Assembly: GCA_040505895.1 (NCBI GenBank)
Contig: JBEVXU010000011.1
Coordinates: 49,408-113,407, forward strand
DNA from: Vondammii sp040505895
GTDB lineage: Bacteria > Pseudomonadota > Gammaproteobacteria > Chromatiales > Chromatiaceae
Reading direction: 5' to 3'
Length of the DNA stretch: 64,000 nt
In this document: positions 18,288 through 26,832 of the stretch, one piece after another
Numbering within the stretch: the stretch's first letter is position 1
Layout of the letters: each line of letters opens with the position of its first letter
Notes under the pieces: model-generated
The model's input: only the letters and a program-made list of their open reading frames with translations
Told to the model about the DNA's origin: nothing
The model's database searches: none
Program-made: the position numbers and the translations under genes

Positions 18288-18446
18288 GATAGAGCGCGGC
18301 ATTATACATCACATCCCAGGACAGTCAACGGCTGATTAGCCATTTAACCGCCCTTCATTCTTACCGTAACGCCTACGGTAAAAACAGCCCCCTCATCCAC
18401 CTCACCATATCAGGAGGGCAAAGGATTGGGCCAATATCACCAGGGA

Positions 18447-19709
18447 CTAGATAGCCTCGAGTTTCCTGAATGATTCAGGCAGCAGCTTCATATCCACCAG
18501 ACCGGTGATCAGCGCTTTGACAAAGGTGGCTTCCTCTTCGTAGACCAGTTTGTAGTACTGAATCTTCATGGTCATGGCGCTGCCGAAAACGATGGCGCCA
18601 AAAGCGAAGAATGATCCCAATGCCAGCGTTGAGATGCCGGTAACACCCTGCCCTATGGTACAACCCATAGCCAAGACTCCGCCGAAGCCCATCAACACCG
18701 CACCAATCATATGATTGATAAAGTCTTTGAGATCGACGAACCACTCAACACGGAAGTTGCTGCTGATCAGAGTCCATAGCAGAGAGCCACAAATCACCCC
18801 AAACAGCGCCATCACACCAAAGGTCAGGTAGGCGGAGTTAAGGCCCGATGCGGCATAACCCAGGGTCTGACCAGTGGGATTGATAAAGGTGAAAGATTGT
18901 GGGCTCAGAGGACGACTGGCCGCCGGTTTTCCCTCTTCTGACTCGGCGACAAACTCCCACTCCTGAACATAGCTGCTAAGGGAGTAGAGGTCACCCTCGG
19001 CATCGACCACGATGTTGCTGCTGACGTACCAGGCGGCGAGGACGGCGAGACCGACGACAAGACCACCAAGGATACCGTCGAAGCTGCCGCGGAATTCGCT
19101 GGATTTGAAGATATAAAAGAGCAATCCCAGCCCCAGAACTATTCCGATCACAAGGCGGGCTGTAGCGCCACTTTCACCGGCAACCAAGGTTCCAAGATCC
19201 TGGCTCTCGCCAACATTGATCGACAGTGGGCCGATCCAGTCAGCGAAAAGAACCGACATCAGCGTCTGATCGGTACCGGGAAAGGGATTGGTCATAAAGT
19301 AGGCGATAACGGAAACTACCAATACAACGACGATCGACTTTAGGTTGCCTCCGCCGATACGAATCAGCATCTTGTTACCGCAGCCGGAGGCCAGGGTCAT
19401 ACCGATGCCAAACAACAGGCCACCAAGAATATTATCAGCCCACATCAGCTGCCCCACCCGGTAGGGAGGAAAAGAGCCGCCGGGATTCGCCAGACCGACG
19501 GCTTCGAAAACGGTTACACCGATCAACGCCACCGCTATGGCCAGGAACCAGGAGCGCATACGTCCCATATCACTCATATTGACCATGTCAGAGACTGCAC
19601 CCATAGTGCAGAAGTTGGTCTTATTGACCACGGCCCCCATAATCAACGCAATGGTAAACGTTGCCCACAAAAGCGTGGACTGCGCTTCGAAAAAGCTATC
19701 AAAACCCAT
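18447..19709 (-). CDS. YeeE/YedE-family membrane transporter (thiosulfate/sulfur-compound uptake)
   Basis: A 420-residue polytopic inner-membrane protein, a full-length double YeeE/YedE module. Each half shows the cysteine motifs of the family: TNFCTMG (Cys34), LASGCGNK (Cys110) and AMGCTIGQG (Cys350). In TsuA, a characterised member, such cysteines line a thiosulfate path. A hydrophilic insert sits at about residues 235-275. No sulfurtransferase (TusA/YeeD) is adjacent, so the substrate is inferred only from the family. It is separated by 424 bases from the upstream cassette and is probably its own transcription unit. The hairpin TTACCGTA/TACGGTAA near 18360 may mark its 3' end. Confidence 0.85.
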   Translation of the reverse strand: MGFDSFFEAQSTLLWATFTIALIMGAVVNKTNFCTMGAVSDMVNMSDMGRMRSWFLAIAVALIGVTVFEAVGLANPGGSFPPYRVGQLMWADNILGGLLFGIGMTLASGCGNKMLIRIGGGNLKSIVVVLVVSVIAYFMTNPFPGTDQTLMSVLFADWIGPLSINVGESQDLGTLVAGESGATARLVIGIVLGLGLLFYIFKSSEFRGSFDGILGGLVVGLAVLAAWYVSSNIVVDAEGDLYSLSSYVQEWEFVAESEEGKPAASRPLSPQSFTFINPTGQTLGYAASGLNSAYLTFGVMALFGVICGSLLWTLISSNFRVEWFVDLKDFINHMIGAVLMGFGGVLAMGCTIGQGVTGISTLALGSFFAFGAIVFGSAMTMKIQYYKLVYEEEATFVKALITGLVDMKLLPESFRKLEAI

Positions 19710-20133
19710 ACTATTCTCCCAATCGACACCAGAAACCGGGTGCCTTTTTATCTAATCTAACGGTTGAACAGCAACGTCTCCGGGAATGAGCATCCTGGCA
19801 CCACCATTTAGGGAGACAATAAAAGAAAGTGGTATAGATTAACGTATCAACTAATGTCGATCTACTCTGGTTTATGACTACACATTCTGGATAGTGCTGG
19901 GGTCAAGGGAGGGGATTATGTTTGCTAAACCGCCCGCCGGCTAAAGCCGGCGGGTTTGAGTTACGGATTGAAAGTCCAGATACGCGTCGACTTAACGACG
20001 CGTCTAACTAGGCTCCACACAACATCCATTCTTTAGATTGGCGGCTCATTCTCGCAGCTAAAGCTGACCGGCTGAGGCCAAGATTTAAACCTTATGATAG
20101 AAAATTAAAGAGAGGGAAAAATCCCTCTCCCAA
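19710..20133. other. gene-free stretch with two strong hairpins
   Basis: No coding frame. It holds a 9-base stem with a TAAA loop, CCCGCCGGC/GCCGGCGGG at 19933-19954, followed by TTTGAG. A second stem, ACGCGTCG/CGACGCGT, lies at 19982-20003. A weaker CAGCTAAAGCTG lies near 20055. The pair of stems about 30 bases apart resembles a REP/BIME-type extragenic palindrome. The first may also terminate transcription; the YeeE/YedE promoter should lie at its left end. Confidence 0.55.
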
Positions 20134-20889
20134 TCACTCCAGCTGCCAGGTGAGTGTCTCCATCAGGTCGATCATGAACTCGGTATCCTCATCCTCAACG
20201 CTCTGCCAGCCGGTAAAGCCGAGACTTTCCAGAACACCCGGTCCCTTCTCCGCCTGAGCCATGCCCAGGAGGGTCTGACGAATATCTTCACGGCGGTGAG
20301 CCAGTTTGGGGCCGACCATCAGTGCATGATGAATGACACCGATCTGACTCCGAACCAACGGCCGCAGCTGTTTGCGGGTAATACCTGAGAGGCCGTCGTA
20401 TGCTTCAGCGAGGAAGAAGCCGACATCCGCCTCACCACGTATCAACTCCTTGGCAACAATGGGATAACTGCTGCAGACATGACGGGTGGTATTGGCGGCA
20501 CTCAGCTCCGCCGGTTCAAGCATGATTGCGCCCATCAAGTGGACATCGGGATCATCAGTGGATGCCAGACAGGTACCGGACTGAAGCTCTTCGACCTCTT
20601 GTGCGGGATTGTCATCACGCACCACTACAATCGCTTCATCACCCTTTTCCGCCGCTTTGGCGATAGGTAGGAATCCTTTGTTCCTCACAAGATCGGATGC
20701 GTCAAAGGGATTGGCATAGATAAGATCCACTCCATCTTCTACGATCACCTTGCGTTGGGCGTCAAAATCATTGAACAGTTCCAGGTGGATTCCCTCACCA
20801 ATGGCCTTTTGCAGCCAGGTGTTGAAGATGTACCAGCCAGAGATATGATCCGGAGTGAAGTCCGGGCTTACAGTAAAAAAATAGGACAT
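20134..20889 (-). CDS. PhnD-like phosphate/phosphonate-binding fold protein without signal peptide
   Basis: A 251-residue protein of the PhnD-like periplasmic-binding class: start YFFTVSPDFTPDHISGWYIF, then DGVDLIYANPFDASDLV, CLASTDDPDVHLMGAIML and ELIRGEADVGFF. Unlike classical members it has no N-terminal signal or lipobox, so it should stay in the cytoplasm; related soluble forms occur as sensor domains. It is the last gene of the GTPase/roadblock cassette, 15 bases after the PAS gene. I infer a ligand-sensing or adaptor role rather than import. The ligand is unknown. Confidence 0.7.
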   Translation of the reverse strand: MSYFFTVSPDFTPDHISGWYIFNTWLQKAIGEGIHLELFNDFDAQRKVIVEDGVDLIYANPFDASDLVRNKGFLPIAKAAEKGDEAIVVVRDDNPAQEVEELQSGTCLASTDDPDVHLMGAIMLEPAELSAANTTRHVCSSYPIVAKELIRGEADVGFFLAEAYDGLSGITRKQLRPLVRSQIGVIHHALMVGPKLAHRREDIRQTLLGMAQAEKGPGVLESLGFTGWQSVEDEDTEFMIDLMETLTWQLE

Positions 20890-20904
20890 GGTATTTGCTA
20901 GCCT

Positions 20905-21378
20905 CTAGAACAGTGTCGGATAGAGCTGCATGCACTCTTCAACGTTACGACGCGCCGGCTTACGCCTGACCGATGTGTAACCCACAATCTCACCGTTACG
21001 AACATTGGGGATCACCACGGCATGGACCCAGTAGAAACCGCCGTCTTTTCGCAGATTCTTGACATAACCGTGCCACTTATCTCCCTGCTCGATGGTATCC
21101 CACAGCCCTTTGAAGGCGGCGGGCGGCATAAATGGGTGCTTGAGAATATAGTGGGGTGCTCCAACCAACTCCTCTTCACTAAAGCCCGACATCTCGACAA
21201 ACGAGTTGTTGACGTGGGTAATGATGCCTTCCTTATCCGTCCTGGAAACGATTAGGCGACCATCCGGAAAAGGTGTCTCTATCTCTGTGTAGAGCACCTT
21301 GCGGCTGGTCCCATCGTAATATGAGAGTGTGGTTTCCTGATAATCGCCGACAACATCGGCTGGTACCATATCTTGCAT
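20905..21378 (-). CDS. Aer-type PAS domain protein
   Basis: A single-PAS cytoplasmic protein of 157 residues. The PAS core at about 40-145 has the Aer/NifL-like pattern: LIVSRTDKEGIITHVNNSFV, EMSGFSEEELVGAPHYILKHP, MPPAAFKGLWDTI, KNLRKDGGFYWVHA and IVGYTSVRRKP. In Aer this pattern binds FAD and senses redox state. No output domain follows, so it should act through a partner, most simply the neighbouring PhnD-like protein or the GTPase module. It ends 15 bases before the PhnD-like gene. Confidence 0.82.
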   Translation of the reverse strand: MQDMVPADVVGDYQETTLSYYDGTSRKVLYTEIETPFPDGRLIVSRTDKEGIITHVNNSFVEMSGFSEEELVGAPHYILKHPFMPPAAFKGLWDTIEQGDKWHGYVKNLRKDGGFYWVHAVVIPNVRNGEIVGYTSVRRKPARRNVEECMQLYPTLF

Positions 21379-21449
21379 ATCTGATCACTCCGAATAGGTA
21401 GCCCGCCCCGGTTCTCCGGGGTGGAGTTCTGTCGTTATTTGTCGCTGCG

Positions 21450-21812
21450 TCAGATAACCTTGGAGATCGCTTCAGCGGCTCGCTTGACGTCGAGAAAGAT
21501 CAGCCCAAGTTTTGCGGTTGATTTGGCCAGTACGGAGACTACCGCCTCATTGCCCGCGTGGGTCATAAGCACATAACCGCTGTTGCCCTTAATCAACACT
21601 TGCTCCAGGTCACCACGTGCCAATTCCTGGGCGGTACGATCACCAAGAGATAGCATTGCAGCACTCATGGCACCTACACGGTCCTCATCCATGCCGGCCG
21701 GCAACAGCGCTGCCATCATTAGACCATCGATCGAAATAACAGCAGAGGCCTCAATATCGGCTGAGCTGCCGTTGAGGTCACTAAGGATGGAAGAAAGCAT
21801 ATCTTCGCGCAT
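21450..21812 (-). CDS. roadblock/LC7 domain protein (MglB-like)
   Basis: A 120-residue protein consisting of one roadblock/LC7 domain: DIEASAVISIDGLMMAALLP, MSAAMLSLGDRTAQELARGDLEQVLIKG, YVLMTHAGNEAVVSVLA. Roadblock proteins act as GTPase-activating or scaffold partners of small Ras-like GTPases, as MglB does for MglA. A GTPase gene lies one gene upstream in the same cassette (22527-23066), so pairing of the two products is a reasonable inference. Confidence 0.85.
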   Translation of the reverse strand: MREDMLSSILSDLNGSSADIEASAVISIDGLMMAALLPAGMDEDRVGAMSAAMLSLGDRTAQELARGDLEQVLIKGNSGYVLMTHAGNEAVVSVLAKSTAKLGLIFLDVKRAAEAISKVI

Positions 21813-21870
21813 TGTTTTGCTCCTAGATTTTGATACCTTGAATGTAACAATTCAGAAAGTCAGAATTGAC

Positions 21871-22530
21871 CTACTCTTTAAACATGTCTTCAGTCACATA
21901 GCGACGGGCCAGCGCCCACACCATATCTCTAAAGGCCGGCTGGTTAAAACGAGGGCGTCCATTAAGAGCCAGCACAAAGCGTTGCCCCCCGAAAAAGAGC
22001 GGCCAGAAGCCAAGTTGGCTATTGCCCGCTGCGTCCATCAACCCCCAGGACTGCAATGACTGCCCCAGCTTATTCTTCAATAGCCCCTCATGGCGATCAT
22101 AAAGAGATCCGAGGTCGGCGCTCAGAGCCGACAACTCCTCTGCCGCCTCGTGAGGGTAACCGTGGCTCGACAGGTAGAACCCCAGGTTATCCGCCAGTAG
22201 TACCTTACCTTCATCAGCAAGATCCGGGAGTACCCGAGCCAACACCTCTTCAATCGAGCCTTCCGGGCCTTTGACCGGCGTTTCCTCTCCAGATATCCAG
22301 CCCAACTCCTGAATGCGATATAAGAGCTGAAAAACCTCCTCCTCATCATCGATACCGGACCAGTGTTGTAGATTTACCAGGTTCAATGCAGGCGTCTCAT
22401 CATCACGCAGGAGATGGAAAAGTACTCTTCTTGCCGGCTCCTGCTTGGGGCCTGATACGGCATAAAAGGCGCCTGCAGGTGTCGGCTGCACAAATAAATC
22501 ATCTTCGAGTGTGTAATTTTCCATAGTCAT
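21871..22530 (-). CDS. conserved hypothetical protein of the GTPase/roadblock cassette
   Basis: I do not recognise the family. The 219-residue soluble protein begins MENYTLEDDLFVQPTPAGAFYAV and has an acidic middle with a winged-helix-like segment (EEEVFQLLYRIQELGWISGEE). A following block, LLADNLGFYLSSHGYPHEAAEELSALSADL, and a C-terminal part including FWPLFFGGQRFVLALNG resemble a roadblock-like alpha/beta fold. That suggests a divergent roadblock domain, without proof. The start overlaps the stop of the GTPase gene by 4 bases, so the two are translationally coupled and probably interact. Confidence 0.6.
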   Translation of the reverse strand: MTMENYTLEDDLFVQPTPAGAFYAVSGPKQEPARRVLFHLLRDDETPALNLVNLQHWSGIDDEEEVFQLLYRIQELGWISGEETPVKGPEGSIEEVLARVLPDLADEGKVLLADNLGFYLSSHGYPHEAAEELSALSADLGSLYDRHEGLLKNKLGQSLQSWGLMDAAGNSQLGFWPLFFGGQRFVLALNGRPRFNQPAFRDMVWALARRYVTEDMFKE

Positions 22531-23066
22531 TCAACCAATTCGGGGTCCAGTGAATATAAAAGTGTCTGTACCAACATCGAAATATCCTCATGTCGACGGG
22601 CATCGACCTCAAACAGCGGCAGTTGACTAGCATGATTTTCCGCCAACTCCCGGCGGTAGTCCTGTATCGTAGGCTGGTCTTTAACATCTAGCCGGGTAAT
22701 ACCAATCACAACACTTGTTCGTCCAATAAATTCTTTGAACGCATTAAGAAAGAAACGCAAGTCACGAAAAGGCTCATTGCGCGCATTATCTATCATCAAC
22801 ACCAGACCCAAGCCCCCTTGAGTAAGGATGTTCCACATAAAGTCAAAACGCTCCTGTCCAGGAGTGCCGTAAAGGTGGATCCGCTCACCGGGACTCAACT
22901 CCATCATCCCGTAGTCCATAGCGACGGTCGTGCTCGCCTTCCGGTCACGCGTCATATCACTGGCCATCTCATCTGTTGAGACTACCGGGATATCACTGAT
23001 TGTCTGGATCGCTGTTGTCTTTCCCGCCCCAACAGGGCCGGTAAATATTATTTTATAGTTAGCCAT
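22527..23066 (-). CDS. small Ras-like/MglA-like GTPase
   Basis: A 179-residue GTP-binding protein. G1 P-loop GPVGAGKTT is at residues 10-18, then TTVAMDYG (switch I region), YGTPGQERF (G3, about 66-74, with Pro in place of the usual Ala), and TRLD (G4, 124-127). No Gln in the classical catalytic position except the PGQER glutamine. The family is the bacterial ATP/GTP-binding group that pairs with roadblock proteins. Its immediate partner gene overlaps it by 4 bases. It is likely the nucleotide switch of the cassette; the process controlled is unknown. Confidence 0.88.
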   Translation of the reverse strand: MANYKIIFTGPVGAGKTTAIQTISDIPVVSTDEMASDMTRDRKASTTVAMDYGMMELSPGERIHLYGTPGQERFDFMWNILTQGGLGLVLMIDNARNEPFRDLRFFLNAFKEFIGRTSVVIGITRLDVKDQPTIQDYRRELAENHASQLPLFEVDARRHEDISMLVQTLLYSLDPELVE

Positions 23067-23101
23067 ACTCTCTTTATATTTTTGTTTCTTCTTATAGATT
23101 G

Positions 23102-24517
23102 TCAGCCGCCCCTTAGATGAGCAAGTATCTTACCGAACATAGAGTGATTTTTTGCATTCTGTTGTGACTCCAGCGCCACTCGCGTTACCGCCCCCGTCAC
23201 CTTCGTAGCGTCAACTGAGGCGAGCTTCATTGCTTGGCAGGCACTGTAAAAAGAGAGAACATGGCGCTGTGCGATTTGAAGAGATTCAGCCGTTTCAAGT
23301 AGAGAGTGCTCTCCCTGGGACCAGTATGCAGACATACGCATAAACTGTGGAATCACCATTAGACGGGTGAAATTCGGCCAGTTTGAAAGGTGGACAATAC
23401 CCTCCAGGTCGGTGCCATCAGGGATCCGTCCCCGGGAAGACCACATGGTAACCTTCCAGTGCAACGGTTCAATAGCACACTGCTCACCTTTGGTGTTGGC
23501 AATCAGCCACTCCTCGGTCTTATCGGACTGAGTGATAACAAAGTCTGTTTCACTCTTCACCGGCTGCACACAGAGCGCCCGGAGCAACCGATCACTGATA
23601 TCGGAAATCACACAGTTTTCCTTAGGCAGGAAGAGTATCTTCTTTGCCCTTCTCATCTTCAGCTCTACCGCTGTGCCTTTATCCATGGCGAGGTGCATTG
23701 CTTGCTCAAATGAGCCTTGCAGATACTCATCCGGATGGTAAAACAGCCCACTTCTCGCCTCCGGATCGGCCATATCTATATCTTCGCGGCCACCACAGCA
23801 CTCGTGGGCCACACGCTGTTTATCTTCAAAGACTCGGGTTGCGGTACGCGTACCTTTTGCACCTTCAGCCAACTTGCGGGCACCTTCCTTCTCCAGAGCC
23901 TCCACAATTTCCGCTACCGGCTCAACGCCTGCCTTGGATTCGCTTAGCGTTTCAGCCCGGGAGGCGGCCTCCTCCTCACCCATGCCTGTCTCAGACGACC
24001 CATCGGGAGGTACCCCTATCTCCGCCTCAATCTCTGCAAGTTGATCCAGGCTCAGCTCTGTCTCTAACGCCGCCTGCTTCTCCTGCTCTATTTCGGGCTC
24101 TTCCTGTACCTCTTTCTTAGCAGTCACTACCCCCTCTTCATCCATAGAGTTATGGATTTCGAAAGCAGACTCATCAATTACCGGCTCGTGATCAAGCTCG
24201 GTATGAAAGAAATCGAGAGCCTTTCCCAGTGCATCCAGCTGAATCGGCTTACGCAATAACTGAACACCATCAACTTCCATATCCCTGACGGTAAAGGCGA
24301 CTACCGGACGGTGGGGATGGTTGGCCATCTGCTGATCCAGCTTCTTCTTCCCACCAACAGTATCGAGATCGGCGACCATCACCTGTGCCTGATGGTTGCC
24401 ACTCAACGCATAGCGTCCTCGGCACTGACGTGAAAAATAGAGTTCGAGCATTTTTAGCGTACGTTCATTGATACCGACGACGCCAACATTAAGAGTCTGA
24501 TGCTTGTGGGGTGTCAT
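23102..24517 (-). CDS. large cassette protein with receiver-like N-terminus
   Basis: A 471-residue soluble protein I cannot assign. Residues 8-110 look like a receiver fold without phosphorylation residues: LNVGVVGINERTLKMLELYF, then VMVADLDTVG and VQLLRKPIQLDALGKAL, the last recalling the Lys-Pro end of receivers. Residues 120-250 are Glu/Ala-rich and probably disordered. The C-terminal 200 residues form a globular domain ending in a helical segment (LLETAESLQIAQRHVLSFYSAC) that resembles a winged helix. It overlaps the upstream gene by 4 bases. It may be the scaffold or effector of the GTPase module. Confidence 0.55.
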   Translation of the reverse strand: MTPHKHQTLNVGVVGINERTLKMLELYFSRQCRGRYALSGNHQAQVMVADLDTVGGKKKLDQQMANHPHRPVVAFTVRDMEVDGVQLLRKPIQLDALGKALDFFHTELDHEPVIDESAFEIHNSMDEEGVVTAKKEVQEEPEIEQEKQAALETELSLDQLAEIEAEIGVPPDGSSETGMGEEEAASRAETLSESKAGVEPVAEIVEALEKEGARKLAEGAKGTRTATRVFEDKQRVAHECCGGREDIDMADPEARSGLFYHPDEYLQGSFEQAMHLAMDKGTAVELKMRRAKKILFLPKENCVISDISDRLLRALCVQPVKSETDFVITQSDKTEEWLIANTKGEQCAIEPLHWKVTMWSSRGRIPDGTDLEGIVHLSNWPNFTRLMVIPQFMRMSAYWSQGEHSLLETAESLQIAQRHVLSFYSACQAMKLASVDATKVTGAVTRVALESQQNAKNHSMFGKILAHLRGG

Positions 24518-25254
24518 TTGCTCTCAGCCTCATCGAGATAGTCTGCAACCTCTTGCCACTGTTCTGGAACGGCGGTCTCGGTACCCTCCAGCAAGGCACG
24601 CATATGGAGAAAATCCTCCTTACCACGCTTATAGCGATAGACCTCAAGAAGCTCACCGTTCAGCTCAGGATCCATTGGATTGGCGAGTACGGCGTCTTCA
24701 AGCATCTGCTGTGCCTGTTCTACCTGCCCATACACCAGCAATTCACGCGCATGAGCCAGAACCGACCTTTCCAATTCAGGAGCTACTTGACCTCCCTTGG
24801 ACACCAGCTGACTAGTACCGGTAAAGAAGTTACCCAATACCGAAGTGCTGGATGGCGGCAGGGACTGAGAGCGGAAGATGCCACTCTGCTGGTGTGATGA
24901 GAAGAGCGTTTTCTGCTCATCGGAGAGATAGCCGGCGGCCTTCACCAGCATGCGCTCCCGCAGACCCAGCCCCTTGTCGCCAAGCACCAGATAGAGATCG
25001 AGCAAGGCGCCATAGACACCCTCCTGATCCTTCAGTGATACGTGAAACAGGACACGCCGGGTATGGGACAGCAGATCAGACGGCCGGCGAGCAATCTGAT
25101 GGGTGAAATAGCTGATCAGCCTGCCTTGATCAACCAGTCGAGGCGCCTTTAGGCGATGCCAGTGATCAAGCACAAAATCGGGTTCGACACCCGGTAGTTT
25201 AAGATCAGAATGTTCAGGCTCAAAACGCTTGAGGGAGGAGATGAGTTTTTTCAC
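24514..25254 (-). CDS. first gene of GTPase/roadblock cassette; FimV/TPR-like C-terminus
   Basis: A 246-residue cytoplasmic protein with no membrane segment. The N-terminal half (to about 110) is helical and unassigned. The C-terminal part, HARELLVYGQVEQAQQMLEDA and NPMDPELNGELLEVY at about 165-215, reads like the TPR-type repeat found at the C-terminus of FimV. FimV is a polar hub for type IV pili and chemotaxis proteins, which would fit a GTPase-based localisation module, but this is inference from a short match. Its ATG is the operon start; two TGTGA-N6-TCACA sites lie 120-191 bases upstream. Confidence 0.55.
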   Translation of the reverse strand: MKKLISSLKRFEPEHSDLKLPGVEPDFVLDHWHRLKAPRLVDQGRLISYFTHQIARRPSDLLSHTRRVLFHVSLKDQEGVYGALLDLYLVLGDKGLGLRERMLVKAAGYLSDEQKTLFSSHQQSGIFRSQSLPPSSTSVLGNFFTGTSQLVSKGGQVAPELERSVLAHARELLVYGQVEQAQQMLEDAVLANPMDPELNGELLEVYRYKRGKEDFLHMRALLEGTETAVPEQWQEVADYLDEAESK

Positions 25255-25302
25255 AGTATTAACTTTCTGTCCACAGGGCTAAGCAAAGTAACTTCTGATG
25301 AA

Positions 25303-25350
25303 ACCAGGCCCTATAAACTGACATAAATCATATGGTTTATAGGGCCTGGG
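25303..25350 (-). terminator. long perfect inverted repeat downstream of queC
   Basis: A perfect inverted repeat of about 15 bases, CCAGGCCCTATAAAC at 25303-25317 and its complement ending at 25350. It forms a strong stem in the space between queC and the cassette. No T-tract follows on the minus strand, so it is a terminator-like or mRNA-stabilising structure rather than a textbook terminator. Confidence 0.55.
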
Positions 25351-25373
25351 TCATATATATCACCTAACAAGAG

Positions 25374-25389
25374 TGTGAACAACATCACA
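25374..25389. promoter_or_regulatory. CRP/Vfr-type operator, proximal site
   Basis: Perfect palindromic half-sites TGTGA-N6-TCACA (TGTGAACAACATCACA). It lies about 120 bases before the start of the cassette gene at 25254. This is the consensus of CRP/Vfr proteins in gammaproteobacteria. Confidence 0.7.
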
Positions 25390-25429
25390 CTAAGCAGTTG
25401 ACAGAATCCCCTAATCATTCAGGGTAATA

Positions 25430-25445
25430 TGTGATCCAGATCACA
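25430..25445. promoter_or_regulatory. CRP/Vfr-type operator, distal site
   Basis: A second perfect TGTGA-N6-TCACA palindrome (TGTGATCCAGATCACA), with its centre 56 bases from the proximal one and in the same queC-cassette space. Two perfect copies in 72 bases make chance unlikely. Confidence 0.7.
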
Positions 25446-25479
25446 TAAATTGCAATTTCACCAACTACTAATAACCCAG

Positions 25480-26184
25480 CTATGAAGCTGACCCGACGCG
25501 GGATTGATAGTGGGTGGGATCGGAAATCCCTGTATCGGTAAACCCCCGAGCACGGAGGCGGCAAGAGTCACAGACACCGCAGGCATGCCCCTCAGTGTCG
25601 GCCTGATAGCAGGAGATGGTGTTGCCGTAATTGACACCGAGACGAGTCCCCTCTTCGATAATCTCACCTTTGGTCATATTGATCAGCGGCGCGTGAATAT
25701 GGAAGTTATCACCCTCGACACCGGCTTTGGTAGCAAGGTTGGCCAGCGTTTCAAAGGCATCAATGAATTCGGGGCGGCAATCAGGATAGCCGGAGTAATC
25801 AACGGCATTGACACCGAGAAACAGATCCCGCGCCCCCAGCACCTCCGCCCAGCCGAGTGCCAGGGAGAGAAAGATCGTGTTGCGTGCCGGCACATAGGTG
25901 ATAGGAATTCCCTCTCCCTCTTGCTCCGGTACTTCGATACTTTCATCCGTCAGTGCCGAGCCACCAAAGGCGTCAAGAGCGATAGGCAGGATTTTATGGG
26001 ACAGCACACCGAGGGATTCAGCAACGCGCCTTGCCGCTGCCAGTTCGGTTGCACTGCGTTGGCCGTAATCGAAACTCAGCGCGTAACAGTCAAATCCCCG
26101 GTCGCGCGCCATCGCCAACACCGTGGCGGAATCGAGACCACCGGACAACAGGACTACTGCTCTTTTCTTCTCCACAGCCACCAC
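25480..26184 (-). CDS. queC: 7-cyano-7-deazaguanine synthase
   Basis: Converts 7-carboxy-7-deazaguanine to preQ0 with ATP and ammonia in queuosine biosynthesis. 234 residues, usual length. The N-terminal PP-loop is AVVLLSGGLDSATVLA. The family blocks ALSFDYGQR, VPARNTIFLS and NAVDYSGYPDCRPEF follow. The C-terminal zinc site CYQADTEGHACGVCDSCRLRARGF has four cysteines. The start appears to be GTG at 26184. It follows queE after six bases, so the two deazaguanine genes form one unit; queD is not in the window. Confidence 0.97.
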   Translation of the reverse strand: MVAVEKKRAVVLLSGGLDSATVLAMARDRGFDCYALSFDYGQRSATELAAARRVAESLGVLSHKILPIALDAFGGSALTDESIEVPEQEGEGIPITYVPARNTIFLSLALGWAEVLGARDLFLGVNAVDYSGYPDCRPEFIDAFETLANLATKAGVEGDNFHIHAPLINMTKGEIIEEGTRLGVNYGNTISCYQADTEGHACGVCDSCRLRARGFTDTGISDPTHYQSRVGSAS

Positions 26185-26190
26185 CCTTAA

Positions 26191-26832
26191 CTACTTCCCC
26201 GACACATCACCCCAAAGGAACTTGTGCAGCTGAATCTGAAACCGCACCTGAAGTCGGTCGCAAATAATCCACTCCGCCAGTTCCGTGGCATCCTGCAGTC
26301 CCAAGGCCGGTGAAAACAGTACCTCGCAGCGGCTGCACAGGTTCCACTTTTCAAGCTGCACCTTGGACCAGACATAATCTGCTTCATCACAGATAACAAA
26401 TTTCACCTGGTCACCCACTTTCAGTTGGTCGATATTTGTCACCAGATTGCGCTCCATCTCACCCGAAGCCGGTGTTTTCATGTCCATCACCCTGACTACC
26501 CGGGGGTCCACTTGTGAGATATCGAGGGCACCGCTGGTTTCCAGTGAAACGCTGTAACCGGCATCACTGAGTTCCGTCAGCAGCTGCAGGCACTCCATCT
26601 GAGCCAATGGTTCGCCGCCGGTCACAGTGACATAGCGGGGCTGATAGCGGGACACCTGTTGAAGAACTGCAGAGAGCGACATCCACTCGCCACCTTTGAA
26701 GGCGTAAGTGGTATCACAATAACCGCATCGAAGTGGACAGCCGGTCAGACGAATAAATACCGTCGGCAGGCCGACGGTATTGGATTCACCTTGAAGCGAG
26801 TAGAAGATCTCGCTAATACGCAGTTGGGTCAC
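26191..26832 (-). CDS. queE: 7-carboxy-7-deazaguanine synthase
   Basis: Radical SAM enzyme that contracts 6-carboxytetrahydropterin to 7-carboxy-7-deazaguanine. 213 residues. N-terminal ISEIFYSLQGES is followed by the cluster motif in RLTGCPLRCGYCDTTYAF (Cx3Cx2C), then a TGGEPL motif. GTG start at 26832. The start codon falls inside the 3' arm of a perfect 12-base inverted repeat shared with the end of cpoB, so its translation may be sensitive to mRNA folding. Confidence 0.96.
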   Translation of the reverse strand: MTQLRISEIFYSLQGESNTVGLPTVFIRLTGCPLRCGYCDTTYAFKGGEWMSLSAVLQQVSRYQPRYVTVTGGEPLAQMECLQLLTELSDAGYSVSLETSGALDISQVDPRVVRVMDMKTPASGEMERNLVTNIDQLKVGDQVKFVICDEADYVWSKVQLEKWNLCSRCEVLFSPALGLQDATELAEWIICDRLQVRFQIQLHKFLWGDVSGK

